Assembly: GCF_030140925.1 (NCBI RefSeq)
Contig: NZ_JARBWD010000001.1
Coordinates: 372,001 to 436,000 of the forward strand
Length of the DNA stretch: 64,000 nt
From: Parerythrobacter aestuarii
Lineage (GTDB): Bacteria; Pseudomonadota; Alphaproteobacteria; Sphingomonadales; Sphingomonadaceae
Direction: 5' to 3'
This document shows positions 18,064-26,775 of the stretch, in pieces; positions within the stretch are counted from its first letter, which is position 1, and every line of letters starts with the position of its first letter. The notes below the pieces were generated by a model. The model saw only the letters and a program-made list of their open reading frames with translations, did no database searches and was not told the DNA's origin. A program made the translations under genes and the position numbers.

Positions 18064-19097
18064 AGGCAACCCAGCGCGATTTTCCCGGCATTGCGCCACG
18101 GGTGGCAAAGCAATGTTCCGTCTTCTTCTTTTGCGGACCAGATGAAGCCGGGGCATCGGCTGCGGCGGAGGCTGTCCACGCCGCTATGGCAGACGCTGGC
18201 GAGCGGGTGGAGCTTTCCGGGGCGGATCTGCGGCGGGACCCGGTCCTGCTCGGAGATGAAGCGCGATCCTCGTCGCTCTTTGGCGACACGCGCCATATCT
18301 TCGTTCGCGCCAGCGGTGACGAAGTGCATGACGCGCTAGCTAACTTGTTCGACGGAGAAGGCGAGGCATGCCCGGTCTTGGTGGTGGCGACATCTGCCAC
18401 CGACAAGTCGCGCACAGCCAAGCTGCTGGAGAAGCGCGAAGATGCGCTGGTGGCGATGTTCTATCCGCCCGATTTGCGCAGCATGACCGGGACGGTACGC
18501 GATCTTGCGGACACAGCCGGGGTGCGGCTGGGCGGCGACCTTGCTGAGCGGATTGCGCGCGCTTCCGGGCTCGACCAGCGATTGGCAGCTTCGGAAGTCG
18601 CCAAGTTGGCCCTCTATCTCGACGCGTCGCCTGAAGCCCCGAAGACTGCTGGTCCCGAAGAATGGGATGCGATCGGGGCGAAGACGGAAGAGGATGGTTT
18701 CATGCCAATCGTCAATGCTGCGCTGTCCGGCCACGCCCGCAAGCTGCCGGCCGAGCTCGCCCGCATGTGCGAGCTGGGGATCAACCCGGTCGGAATCGCG
18801 CTGGCTGTGGAACGGAGGACTGCACAATTGGCACAGCTTGCTGCCCGCCTCGGACGCAGCAATGATGTCGGCGGATTGATTGCTTCCGAGAAGCAGGCGC
18901 GCCGTATCTTCTGGAAGGACGAACGCGATTTGCGCGAGCAGTTGCAGATATGGCGGGGGAAGAGGCTGGACCGGCTGGTTGCGAGAGTCACTGCGCTGCA
19001 TCGGCATTTGCTGGCGAACAGCCAGTCGGCCGAGTTGCTGTTGGCGCAGGAACTGACCGAAGTCGCGCGGGTTGCGGCGACGGTCGGCAGCAGGTAG
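18060..19097 (+). CDS. holA: DNA polymerase III subunit delta
   Basis: A 345-residue clamp-loader subunit that opens the beta sliding clamp. The domain order fits HolA: an N-terminal Rossmann-like region with FFFCGPDEAGASAAAEAV, the middle linker (YPPDLRSMTGTVRDLA) and the C-terminal helical collar (MPIVNAALSGHARKLPAELARMCELGINP). The start is a GTG that overlaps the lptE stop. It is the last housekeeping gene before the polysaccharide locus. Confidence 0.88.
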   Translation: MKATQRDFPGIAPRVAKQCSVFFFCGPDEAGASAAAEAVHAAMADAGERVELSGADLRRDPVLLGDEARSSSLFGDTRHIFVRASGDEVHDALANLFDGEGEACPVLVVATSATDKSRTAKLLEKREDALVAMFYPPDLRSMTGTVRDLADTAGVRLGGDLAERIARASGLDQRLAASEVAKLALYLDASPEAPKTAGPEEWDAIGAKTEEDGFMPIVNAALSGHARKLPAELARMCELGINPVGIALAVERRTAQLAQLAARLGRSNDVGGLIASEKQARRIFWKDERDLREQLQIWRGKRLDRLVARVTALHRHLLANSQSAELLLAQELTEVARVAATVGSR

Positions 19098-19187
19098 CGC
19101 TCGATTGACGGCGGTTTTACAAAGCGGTTAGGCTTGCTGGAGTAGGACAGCTTTATCCGTTCGTGTGTCGAGCGGGTTCGAAGGGAT

Positions 19188-20594
19188 GTGAGCTGTACGG
19201 TGAATGCTCCTGCTGCAATCGATGACGACGCCAGCAACCACGGCCTCGCGGCCGCGCCTTCACTTGAGCGGCGCCGGTTGCGGGCCTACCTGCTCCTGCT
19301 GCTGGCCGATGTCGGGCTGATCCTCGCCGGGTTCCTCGTGGCAGGCGCGCTTTACCTGGGGAAGTTTCCCGATCCGCAGGCGTTGCGGCAAGCCTACCTC
19401 CTGCTGCCGATCTTCCTGACGATTGCGCTGTATCAGGGAACCTATTCGATTCGCTCGCTGATCGACTGGCGGTTTGCCAGCACCAGAGTCGTCGCCGCGC
19501 TGGCGATTTCGGCCTTCTTGCTGGCATTCGTGGCCTTCTATCTCAAGACCAGCGCGACATTCTCTCGTATGACTCTGTCCCTGGGCCTAATCTTCGCGGG
19601 CCTGTCGATGGTCCTGTTGCGCAGGGTTGCAGTGCGGCTGATCGAGCAGCGCTGGGACGGCTTCGTGCGTAACCGGCTGCTGATCCTCGACGGCGGCCCG
19701 GCGATGCCGGTGAAGGCCAATCGTGTCATTGTCGCTCAGGAGTACGGGCTCGATCCGACAGCGGATGAGCCGCACGATGTCGACCGGCTGGGCCAGGCCT
19801 TGCTAAACCAGGACGAAGTCATCGTCAGCTGCCCGCCTGAACGGCGCGCGCAATGGGCCTTCGCGCTGAAGGCCAGCGGGGTGCACGGTGAAATCGTCAG
19901 CGAGATGGCACACGAGCTCGGGGCTCTCAACGTCAGGCACTATGAAGATGCCGATGCGACCGCCCTGGTGGTGAGTGCCGGGCCACTCGGGTTGCGCGCG
20001 CGCGCGGTGAAGCGGGTGTTCGATATCCTGTTTGCGACGGCAAGCCTGATCGTTCTCGCACCATTCATTGCGTTGTTGATGCTGGCGATCAGACTGGAGG
20101 ATGGCGGCCCGGTGCTGTTCGTCCAGCAGCGGACCGGACGCGGCAACCGCTTCTTCGCGATGCTCAAGTTCCGCTCGATGCGGGTCGACGGCGGCGATGC
20201 CGCAGGCAAACGCTCGGCCAGCCGCGACGATGACCGAACCACGCGCATCGGCCGCTTCATGCGCCGGACCAGCATCGACGAGTTGCCGCAGCTGGTGAAT
20301 GTCCTGCGCGGAGAAATGAGCATCGTGGGCCCGCGCCCGCATGCCATTGGCAGCCTCGCGGGGGAGAAGAAATTCTGGCATGTCGACCAGCGTTATTGGC
20401 ACCGCCATGCGCTCAAGCCCGGCCTGACGGGCCTCGCACAGATTAGAGGGCTGCGTGGTGCCACCGATGAAGAAAGTGACCTGTCCGACAGGTTGCAGGC
20501 GGATCTGGAATATATGGCGACCTGGTCGCTGTGGAGCGACATTGCCATCATCGCCCGCACTTTGTTGGTGCTTAGGCACGAGCGTGCATACTGA
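19188..20594 (+). CDS. Polyprenyl-phosphate hexose-1-phosphate transferase (EPS initiating sugar transferase)
   Basis: A 468-residue integral membrane enzyme of the WcaJ/GumD/GelB type. It starts a repeat unit by moving a sugar-1-phosphate from a UDP-sugar to undecaprenyl phosphate. Four hydrophobic segments lie in the first 150 residues, then a nucleotide-binding-like region. The catalytic bacterial-sugar-transferase domain (about 270-468) carries KRVFDI, GPVLFVQQRTGRGNRFFAMLKFRSM, RRTSIDELPQL and the DLEYMATWSLWSDI ending. The start is uncertain: GTG at 19188 is only one base after AAGGGA, while GTG at 19200 sits at a 13-base spacing. It is the first gene of the plus arm of the EPS locus; a weak TTGACG/TAGGCT pair lies about 60-85 bp upstream. 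Confidence 0.9.
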   Translation: MSCTVNAPAAIDDDASNHGLAAAPSLERRRLRAYLLLLLADVGLILAGFLVAGALYLGKFPDPQALRQAYLLLPIFLTIALYQGTYSIRSLIDWRFASTRVVAALAISAFLLAFVAFYLKTSATFSRMTLSLGLIFAGLSMVLLRRVAVRLIEQRWDGFVRNRLLILDGGPAMPVKANRVIVAQEYGLDPTADEPHDVDRLGQALLNQDEVIVSCPPERRAQWAFALKASGVHGEIVSEMAHELGALNVRHYEDADATALVVSAGPLGLRARAVKRVFDILFATASLIVLAPFIALLMLAIRLEDGGPVLFVQQRTGRGNRFFAMLKFRSMRVDGGDAAGKRSASRDDDRTTRIGRFMRRTSIDELPQLVNVLRGEMSIVGPRPHAIGSLAGEKKFWHVDQRYWHRHALKPGLTGLAQIRGLRGATDEESDLSDRLQADLEYMATWSLWSDIAIIARTLLVLRHERAY

Positions 20595-20599
20595 CAACG

Positions 20600-20635
20600 A
20601 AAAGGGCCGCTACCCAATCGGGAGCGGCCCTTTTT
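20600..20635. terminator. Bidirectional terminator between the sugar transferase and a small minus-strand gene
   Basis: AAAAGGGCCGCT and AGCGGCCCTTTTT form a 12-bp inverted repeat around an 11-base loop. The flanking A and T runs make it functional in both directions, serving the convergent genes ending at 20594 and 20657. Confidence 0.88.
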
Positions 20636-20656
20636 CGCGTGTACGGATCGGATCGC

Positions 20657-20902
20657 TTAGCGCGGGCTATTGCCCTGGCTGCTGCTGGCAGCGAGCAGCA
20701 GCCCGGCAAGGCCGCCAACACCGAGCAGGATCAGGAGCCACAACGCGCCATCGTCGTCGTCATCATCATCCTGATTGCCAATGTCGCTGGCAAAGTTCAC
20801 CGGCTTGGAAAATTCAGTCGCGGAGGGCCGGGTTTCAGCCTGCGCGGCAGTTGTGCCGAAGACCATCAGGCCGGCAACAGTTGCAGCAAGGAGCTTCTTC
20901 AT
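20657..20902 (-). CDS. Small exported membrane protein with poly-aspartate linker
   Basis: An 81-residue protein with no family I recognise. A signal peptide (MKKLLAATVAGLMVFG...AQA) is followed by about 22 polar residues, then a run of seven Asp. A transmembrane helix (ALWLLILLGVGGLAGLLLAA) and a short SSSQGNSPR tail end the protein. The seven Asp codons form a GAC/GAT trinucleotide tract at about 20748-20771. GGAG lies about 9 bases before the ATG at 20902. It is the only gene transcribed against the others in the plus arm of the EPS locus, so it probably has its own promoter in the 208-bp gap upstream. A role in polysaccharide secretion is only suggested by position. Confidence 0.65.
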   Translation of the reverse strand: MKKLLAATVAGLMVFGTTAAQAETRPSATEFSKPVNFASDIGNQDDDDDDDGALWLLILLGVGGLAGLLLAASSSQGNSPR

Positions 20903-21110
20903 TTCTCTACTCCGCAAGAATACGTACTGCCGTTCCTATAGCAAAAGCAGCGAAGGTCAACAAATTGCGACTCGGCTCCCTTCTAGTCTGCGCAGGTTGC
21001 AATTGCGTTGAGGAAGCGGTGACAAGGTGTTTGCCGCCCTTGTCTCGCCTTCGAATTTGGGCAGGGTCGACCCGCTCATTCTGGCTCAAAGGCAGGACTA
21101 TTCGCGCACC

Positions 21111-22340
21111 ATGGCTTCGATTTGCCTGATCAGCCTCAACTATGCACCCGAGCCGATCGGCATCGGGCCCTTCAGCCAAGGCTGGGCGGAGGTGCTGGTG
21201 CGTCGCGGGCATGCGGTACAGGTCATTTGCGGGGTGCCCTATTACCCGGCCTGGAAGGCCATGGAGGGATATCGTGAGCCCTTTGCGCAAGCGGTCGAGA
21301 ACGGGGTGCAGGTCATGCGGGTACCGCACCATATTCCTGGTGCGCCGGGCACTGTCGGGCGGCTAAGACACTATGCCACCTTTGCCATGAACGCATACAG
21401 GGGCGTTGGTAAGCTCGGGCCGGCATTCGCGCCCGAGGCCGTCATTGCCATCGCTCCCGCTCTTTTGTCGGCACCCGTCGCATTGCAGCTGGCGAAAACG
21501 CACAGGGCCTTGTCTTGGCTGCACATCCAGGATTTCGAAGTCGAGGCCGCACTCGCGACGGGGCTCTTGCCAGGCTGGGCAGCACGGCTGGGTGCGGGAT
21601 TCGAAAATGGGATCCTGTCGCGGTTCGACCGATTGAGTTCGATTTCGCCGCGCATGATCGAGAAGGCAGCCGCGAAAGCCGATGGCAGCCCGGTTGTGCA
21701 CGAATTGCGCAATTGGGCCGACGTCGAAGTCGGTGCCATGACGACCGATGGCGAGCGGTTGCGGCGCGAACTCGATCTGCCTGATGGGCTGCTGGCGCTC
21801 TATTCGGGTAATCTTGCCCGCAAACAAGGCATCGGCCTGTTGCTGGAAGCTGCCAATGCCATGCAATCGCGCCCAGACCTGCACTTCGTCATTTGTGGCG
21901 ATGGCCCGGCGCGGGCCGAGGTTGAGCAGGCGGCGCAGGACCTGCCTAACCTTCACTTTCGCCCGCTGCAGCCCCGTGCGAGACTGGCCGAACTGCTGGC
22001 CATGGCCAGTTTCCACCTGTTGCCGCAGATCGCCGGCGCGGCGGACCTTGTCCTCCCTTCGAAGCTGGCTAACATGCTTGCCTCGGGCAGGCCGGTCGTA
22101 GCGACGGCGAATTCCGGCACATCGCTGGCCGGAGAAGTGGAGGGGTGCGGTATCGTGGTGCCTGCTGGACAAGTAGTCGAATTCGAGCAGGCAATCATTC
22201 GATTGGCGGATGATGACGGATTGCGCAAAACTCTTGGGCAAGCGGCCCGGGCGCGTGCTGTCGAGCGCTGGTCGAAGGCTTCACTGCTCGAACGCTTCGC
22301 CGGTGCGCTGGAAGCTGCGCTGGAGGAGGCGGGACAATGA
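21111..22340 (+). CDS. Glycosyltransferase family 4 (WcaI-like)
   Basis: A 409-residue cytosolic GT-B fold enzyme. The N-terminal domain starts ICLISLNYAPEPIGIGPFSQGWAE, as in WcaI-type glycosyltransferases. The C-terminal domain has YSGNLARKQGIGLLLEA, ICGDGPAR and a nucleotide-sugar pocket around LPSKLANMLASGRPV. It adds a sugar to the lipid-linked repeat unit; the sugar itself cannot be read. The ATG at 21111 begins the conserved domain, although the ribosome site is weak. The stop overlaps the next gene (ATGA). Confidence 0.85.
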   Translation: MASICLISLNYAPEPIGIGPFSQGWAEVLVRRGHAVQVICGVPYYPAWKAMEGYREPFAQAVENGVQVMRVPHHIPGAPGTVGRLRHYATFAMNAYRGVGKLGPAFAPEAVIAIAPALLSAPVALQLAKTHRALSWLHIQDFEVEAALATGLLPGWAARLGAGFENGILSRFDRLSSISPRMIEKAAAKADGSPVVHELRNWADVEVGAMTTDGERLRRELDLPDGLLALYSGNLARKQGIGLLLEAANAMQSRPDLHFVICGDGPARAEVEQAAQDLPNLHFRPLQPRARLAELLAMASFHLLPQIAGAADLVLPSKLANMLASGRPVVATANSGTSLAGEVEGCGIVVPAGQVVEFEQAIIRLADDDGLRKTLGQAARARAVERWSKASLLERFAGALEAALEEAGQ

Positions 22341-23701
22341 GCCTGGCATCCGGGGCCAATGTAAGCCTGGGCGGGCGAACCGGTGCTGCTGGCAACATCA
22401 AGCGATCCGGTGCTCAAAGCCGCATCACCTTCGATGTCTGGACTGTGCTCGCGTTCCTCTATCCGCTAAGCCAGCTCGCGGTCTTCAACATCGTCGGTCA
22501 GCTGTACCTGATGGACCTGCTGGCGTTGCCCTTGCTCGCCACGTTCTTGACCTTGCCCGATGCGATGGAACGGCTGCGCCGGATCGTGCCGGTACTGACA
22601 CTGATCGGGGTCTGGCTGCTGGGGCAGGTGATCACCGACCTTGTGCGCGAAACGTCGCCGGGCGACTTCCTGCGCGGCTGGGCCAAGATCGTGTTCTTTG
22701 CCTTGCAGCTTGCCACCCTGTGGCTGTGGCTGCCTCGTAGACGAGCCTATTTCGCTGCGTTTGCCATCGGGCTCGGGGTGGCTGCGATGTACAGCGTGCC
22801 GCCGGAATTTGTCGGCTATGAATGGAAGTTCGGATATGACAGGGCGCTGATCTACATCACACTGGGGGGGCTGTTCTTCCTTTCGCTGGCGCTGCCGCGA
22901 TTGCTCTATTTGGCCCCGGTGGTGCTGCTGGTGCTGTCATTCTTCCTTTTGCTGCAATCCGCCAGATCCGCTTTTGGCGTGCTGTTCATTGCGGCTGTGG
23001 TGGTCGCGGCAGCGCTGGTGTTCAGCCAATTCATCCGTTGGCGACAGCGGCTCAGCGCCGGGCTGTTCGCGGGACTGTTTCTTGGCGGGATCCTCGTCGC
23101 GACCGGGGCGACCACGATCTATGGAGCAGCGGTAGAGAACGGCCTGCTCGGCCGGGAAGCACTGGTCAAGTATCGCGACCAGACCTCGGGCGAGGTACCG
23201 CTGTTGCTGGGAGGACGAACGGAAAGCCTCGTCGCCACCCAGGCGATCATCGATTCGCCGGTCATAGGTCACGGCAGCTGGGCCCGGGATGCTCGCTATG
23301 TCGCCTTGCATCACGCGATCAAGGTCCGGCTCGGCCTGCCGATCTTCGATGCCGAGCAAGGCAAGCGCGACCTCATTCCCACCCACAGCCACCTTTTCGG
23401 GGCGTGGGTCGAAGCCGGGATCGCCGGGGGGATTTTCTGGCTCTGGACGCTGTCGATCCCGATATTCGCGCTGTTCTACCTGCTCAAGCGACAGGAATTG
23501 CTGGCACCGCTGGTGGCCTACTGCGCGGTAGCGATGTTGTGGTCGGTGCTGTTTAATCCGTTCGGATCTACCGAACGGTTCTTCGTCGCATTCCAGCTGG
23601 CCTTGCTGTTGTGGACCGTCCGTGCCGGCGGTCGATCGATCACGCTGTTCGCGCCAGTGCGCGAGGCGCTGCGCAGCAGGAAGGACCGGGACCGGGTTTG
23701 A
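22337..23701 (+). CDS. O-antigen ligase/polymerase-like membrane protein
   Basis: A 454-residue protein with about ten hydrophobic segments and a large loop between residues 260 and 345. The loop contains GGRTESLVATQAIIDSPVIGHGSWA and is followed by HSHLFGAWVEAGIAGGIFW. The Wzy_C/O-antigen ligase family shows this pattern, with a conserved His/Gly block after the large periplasmic loop. It would polymerise repeat units or ligate the chain on the periplasmic face. The locus has a second such protein at 33850-35172, so which is the polymerase is open. It is coupled by overlap to both neighbours. Confidence 0.75.
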   Translation: MSLASGANVSLGGRTGAAGNIKRSGAQSRITFDVWTVLAFLYPLSQLAVFNIVGQLYLMDLLALPLLATFLTLPDAMERLRRIVPVLTLIGVWLLGQVITDLVRETSPGDFLRGWAKIVFFALQLATLWLWLPRRRAYFAAFAIGLGVAAMYSVPPEFVGYEWKFGYDRALIYITLGGLFFLSLALPRLLYLAPVVLLVLSFFLLLQSARSAFGVLFIAAVVVAAALVFSQFIRWRQRLSAGLFAGLFLGGILVATGATTIYGAAVENGLLGREALVKYRDQTSGEVPLLLGGRTESLVATQAIIDSPVIGHGSWARDARYVALHHAIKVRLGLPIFDAEQGKRDLIPTHSHLFGAWVEAGIAGGIFWLWTLSIPIFALFYLLKRQELLAPLVAYCAVAMLWSVLFNPFGSTERFFVAFQLALLLWTVRAGGRSITLFAPVREALRSRKDRDRV

Positions 23702-24843
23702 AGATCCTGCACGTCATCGGTGATTGCAATCCAGCAATGGGTGGCGCGATCGAGGGTGTCTTGCGGCTGGGCGATGCTTATCGCGCGCTTGGGCATGAGC
23801 AGCACTTGCTGACGCTTGACGATCCGGGTGACCCATGGGTTGCGCAATGTCCGTCGCCTGTGGTGGCGCTTGGCCGTACTGGCCCCACAAAGCGATTTTA
23901 CCCGGCGCGTGCGATCAACTGGCTGCGGGCGAACCTTTCGCAATTCGACGGTGTCGTGGTCGATGGCTTATGGAATGCTTCGACCCTGGCTGCTGCGCGC
24001 GTCCTCCCAGCCGGCCAGACGCCTTACTGTGTCTTTCCCCATGGCATGCTCGACCCGTGGTTTCGCAAACACCGTCCTCGTAAGGAGTGGCTGAAGCGTC
24101 AGTTGTTCAGGGTCAATGAGAGGCGGCTGCTCAGGAGCGCGCGCGCCGTGCTCTTTACCGCTGAACAGGAACGACAGCTGGCCCGGAATTCCTGGCCGGG
24201 ATGGAGCGGTATTACAGAACAGGTGGTGGGCTTCGGTACCGGCGATCCACCGCATCATGAAGATGCCATGGATCGTGCCGCCAATCACGCTGTGCCGGGG
24301 ATCAAGGGCCTTCGCTATCTGCTTTTCCTAAGCCGACTCCACCCGAAGAAGGGATTGGAGATCTTGCTGGACGGATTTGCTGCGGCCCATGGCGCGGGCG
24401 AACTCAGGCTTGTGATCGCCGGACCCGGAGACCCGGCCTATGTCATGGAACTGCAAGAGCGTGCTCGGGCGCTGGGTATCGGTGAACGGGTGGATTGGCC
24501 TGGCATGCTCAGCGGCGATGCGAAATGGGGCATCTTGTACAATTGCGAAGCCCTGGTCCTGTCATCATATCAGGAAAACTTCGGGGTCGTCGTGGCGGAA
24601 GCGCTAGCGTGCAGGCGACCGGTCATTGTCTCGGACCAGGTCAATATCCATGACGACATCGCTTCGCGGCGCGCCGGTCTGGTTTGTACTGCTACTGTCG
24701 CCGGGGTCGCCGATACTCTCGATGCCTTGAGCCAGCTTGATCCAGGGGCAATGGACGCGATGGGCGCAAGGGGCCGGTCCCTGTTCCTGGAGCGGTTCGA
24801 CATGTGCAGGGTGGCTGAGAGAATTCTTGCGCAGTTCCTCTGA
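23698..24843 (+). CDS. Glycosyltransferase family 4
   Basis: A 381-residue GT-B enzyme. The N-terminal domain begins KILHVIGDCNPAMGGAIEGV. The donor domain contains LFLSRLHPKKGLEILLDGFA, IAGPGDP and the SSYQENFGVVVAEALACRRPV stretch with the EX7E-type acidic pair. Translation is placed at TTG 23698, which overlaps the upstream TGA (TTGA) and starts exactly at the domain boundary. An ATG further upstream would give a 29-residue low-complexity extension in the overlap with the O-ligase gene. Confidence 0.85.
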   Translation: MKILHVIGDCNPAMGGAIEGVLRLGDAYRALGHEQHLLTLDDPGDPWVAQCPSPVVALGRTGPTKRFYPARAINWLRANLSQFDGVVVDGLWNASTLAAARVLPAGQTPYCVFPHGMLDPWFRKHRPRKEWLKRQLFRVNERRLLRSARAVLFTAEQERQLARNSWPGWSGITEQVVGFGTGDPPHHEDAMDRAANHAVPGIKGLRYLLFLSRLHPKKGLEILLDGFAAAHGAGELRLVIAGPGDPAYVMELQERARALGIGERVDWPGMLSGDAKWGILYNCEALVLSSYQENFGVVVAEALACRRPVIVSDQVNIHDDIASRRAGLVCTATVAGVADTLDALSQLDPGAMDAMGARGRSLFLERFDMCRVAERILAQFL

Positions 24844-24917
24844 AGTCTGGAACTGGATAAACACCTTTCCTACAAATAACCAAATCGGTTAGCAGGCGCG
24901 ACTCGAAAGGAGTTGCC

Positions 24918-25268
24918 ATGCCCGATCCCTTGCCCCCCGTCCGCCATCCTGCCCGATTTGTTCCGTTGTCAGCCCTCGCTACAGGTGAACCCGGTGAAGC
25001 TGCCCTGCCGATAAGTCCGGGGAACCCGTTGCCGTCCCGCGAGCAGCCATTGCGCGGTGCTCGAGCGCTGGCTCCCGATACCAGCGTCGCCGCTGGCGTC
25101 GCGTTGTTGCTCGATTGCAGCGCCGGTGGCCAGGCGACCTTTACCCTGCAGGACAGTTCGACGCTCACTTTGACACTGTCACCAGGCCTGACGCTGTTGC
25201 CGCTGGCGGTCATTGGCATTGCGTCGGCCGGGCTCACTGCTGCCCTCAATGCCTGGGTGCTCGACTGA
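24918..25268 (+). CDS. Unknown protein, partner of the SGNH hydrolase
   Basis: A 116-residue protein without signal peptide and with no family I can name. It has a proline-rich N-terminus, then a segment ISPGNPLPSREQPLRGARAL, a beta-rich middle (GQATFTLQDSSTLTLTLSPG) and a hydrophobic C-terminal part. AAGGAG is 6 bases upstream of the ATG, and the stop overlaps the SGNH gene start by one base (TGATG). The small size, glycine/threonine-rich beta pattern and lack of export signal resemble small head/tail proteins that accompany SGNH genes in some phages. This is an impression, not a demonstrated homology. Confidence 0.6.
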   Translation: MPDPLPPVRHPARFVPLSALATGEPGEAALPISPGNPLPSREQPLRGARALAPDTSVAAGVALLLDCSAGGQATFTLQDSSTLTLTLSPGLTLLPLAVIGIASAGLTAALNAWVLD

Positions 25269-26731
25269 TGCTGGCGCTGCATGTTCCCCGCCCGTCGCCC
25301 AGTCGACTGCTCCAGCCCGCGACGGAACTGGTCGCACCGCAATTGCTTGATCCCGCCCCGCTGGTCACACAGGCGGCGATCCCGACCCTCGCTCGCTACT
25401 GGCCGACGGCCAGTGGGACTCAGTTTTATCAAGTCGCTTCCGCCCCCCAAGGCGGTGTCTTCACCTTTTGCCGCGGGCTGCCTGGGGCATCCGCAGGCAG
25501 TCTCAGCTACCCCGAAGAAAAGGTCATGACCGCGTCAAGCAGCGGGGCACGATCGACCCTGGGCCAACAATGGTCCTTCATCCATGAGGGATCGCGGATC
25601 GAATTGCAGGTTCGCAACAACCCGCAGGGCTTCCTGCTCCGGATCGACAACCGCTTCTTGTCCCTCGATCCATATCAGAGCAGCGGTCCAACCATCGTTA
25701 CGCTCGATTTCGGCAGCCATGGCCGCCGCCGGATCGACATCATCAGCTGGGGCATGTCCTTTGCTGGAGTCTTCACCGATCCTACCGATTGCCTGTTTGC
25801 CGCTGAACTGCGCGGACCACGCACAATTGTGTTCGGCGACAGCTTTACCACGCCCGAACCGATCAATTGGGCGGTGTGGTTCGCGCATGGCATGGGCTGG
25901 GATGATGTCTGGCCCAGCGGAGCAGGTGGTACCGGCTTCGTTGCGGATGGGCTTGGCAATGCTGTCGCCCTCCCGGATCGCGTGCTGACCGACGTCGTTC
26001 CCTACCGGCCCGAAGTTGTCTTCCTCCATGCCGGACTGAATGATCTGAGCAAGGACCCGACGCAGGTTGAAGCTGCTGCCGCCCTTACTGTTCGACGCCT
26101 CCGCGATCATTTGCCGGATGCCGTCGTGGCAGGTGGTGCAGATACCGCCTATGGGATCGAATATTTCAGCTCGCAGTCCCTGGACGTGATCGAGGCCATC
26201 AGGGCCGGGATCGAAAGCGCCGGCGGCGGATGGATTTCCCCCGTCGAACTGCCCTTTGCCTTTGCTGGACCGCAGATCGGTCATGCGGCGACGATTTACG
26301 CTCCGATCAACGCCGGGCAGGCCGGCAATGACGGCAGCCCCGACACCGTCGGATATCCCAATGGTTTCATCTGCAACACCTCGCAGTCAAATGCCGACGT
26401 CAACCTGCGGGTTGGTTCAGTTGTCGAGATCGGTACCGGGGCGACCCGAGAACGAGTTGTCATTACAGCGACAGGCAACCATGATGCCCGCCTCGTCTAT
26501 GGCTTCGACGGGGCCATGCGATATTTCCACGCGGCGGGCGAGCCGGTGCGCGAAGTCGGACCGTGCTTCGTGACCGGCAACGGCAACTCGCTCAACCCTA
26601 CCGGTTGGGGAAGCGCAGATCGATTCATCGGCACCGATGGCTTTCACTACACCAACACTGGTCACCGGGCTCTCGGCGCAGTCAACGCTTCGCTCTTGCG
26701 CCATTACCTGCGCGGCCGCCCCATAATCTGA
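25268..26731 (+). CDS. SGNH/GDSL-family hydrolase
   Basis: A 487-residue protein. About 190 residues of beta-rich sequence precede the esterase domain. Block I is FGDSFTTP with the nucleophilic Ser. The block with the oxyanion residues is HAGLNDL (N and G), and block V is DGFHYTNTGH, with Asp and His of the triad three residues apart. An insertion of about 130 residues lies between the middle blocks and block V. Such enzymes usually add or remove O-acetyl groups on glycans. There is no signal peptide, which is odd if it acts on exported polysaccharide. The ATG at 25268 overlaps the upstream stop. Confidence 0.8.
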   Translation: MLALHVPRPSPSRLLQPATELVAPQLLDPAPLVTQAAIPTLARYWPTASGTQFYQVASAPQGGVFTFCRGLPGASAGSLSYPEEKVMTASSSGARSTLGQQWSFIHEGSRIELQVRNNPQGFLLRIDNRFLSLDPYQSSGPTIVTLDFGSHGRRRIDIISWGMSFAGVFTDPTDCLFAAELRGPRTIVFGDSFTTPEPINWAVWFAHGMGWDDVWPSGAGGTGFVADGLGNAVALPDRVLTDVVPYRPEVVFLHAGLNDLSKDPTQVEAAAALTVRRLRDHLPDAVVAGGADTAYGIEYFSSQSLDVIEAIRAGIESAGGGWISPVELPFAFAGPQIGHAATIYAPINAGQAGNDGSPDTVGYPNGFICNTSQSNADVNLRVGSVVEIGTGATRERVVITATGNHDARLVYGFDGAMRYFHAAGEPVREVGPCFVTGNGNSLNPTGWGSADRFIGTDGFHYTNTGHRALGAVNASLLRHYLRGRPII

Positions 26732-26775
26732 GTGCTGATCTGGCGGATCATGGGAGAGGCAGCTAAGGCATCGCC

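Noticed and set aside
19105..19134. Promoter TTGACG / TAGGCT for the EPS plus arm
   Set aside because: The -10 matches poorly and the 18-base spacing is at the limit; noted in the sugar transferase entry but not listed.
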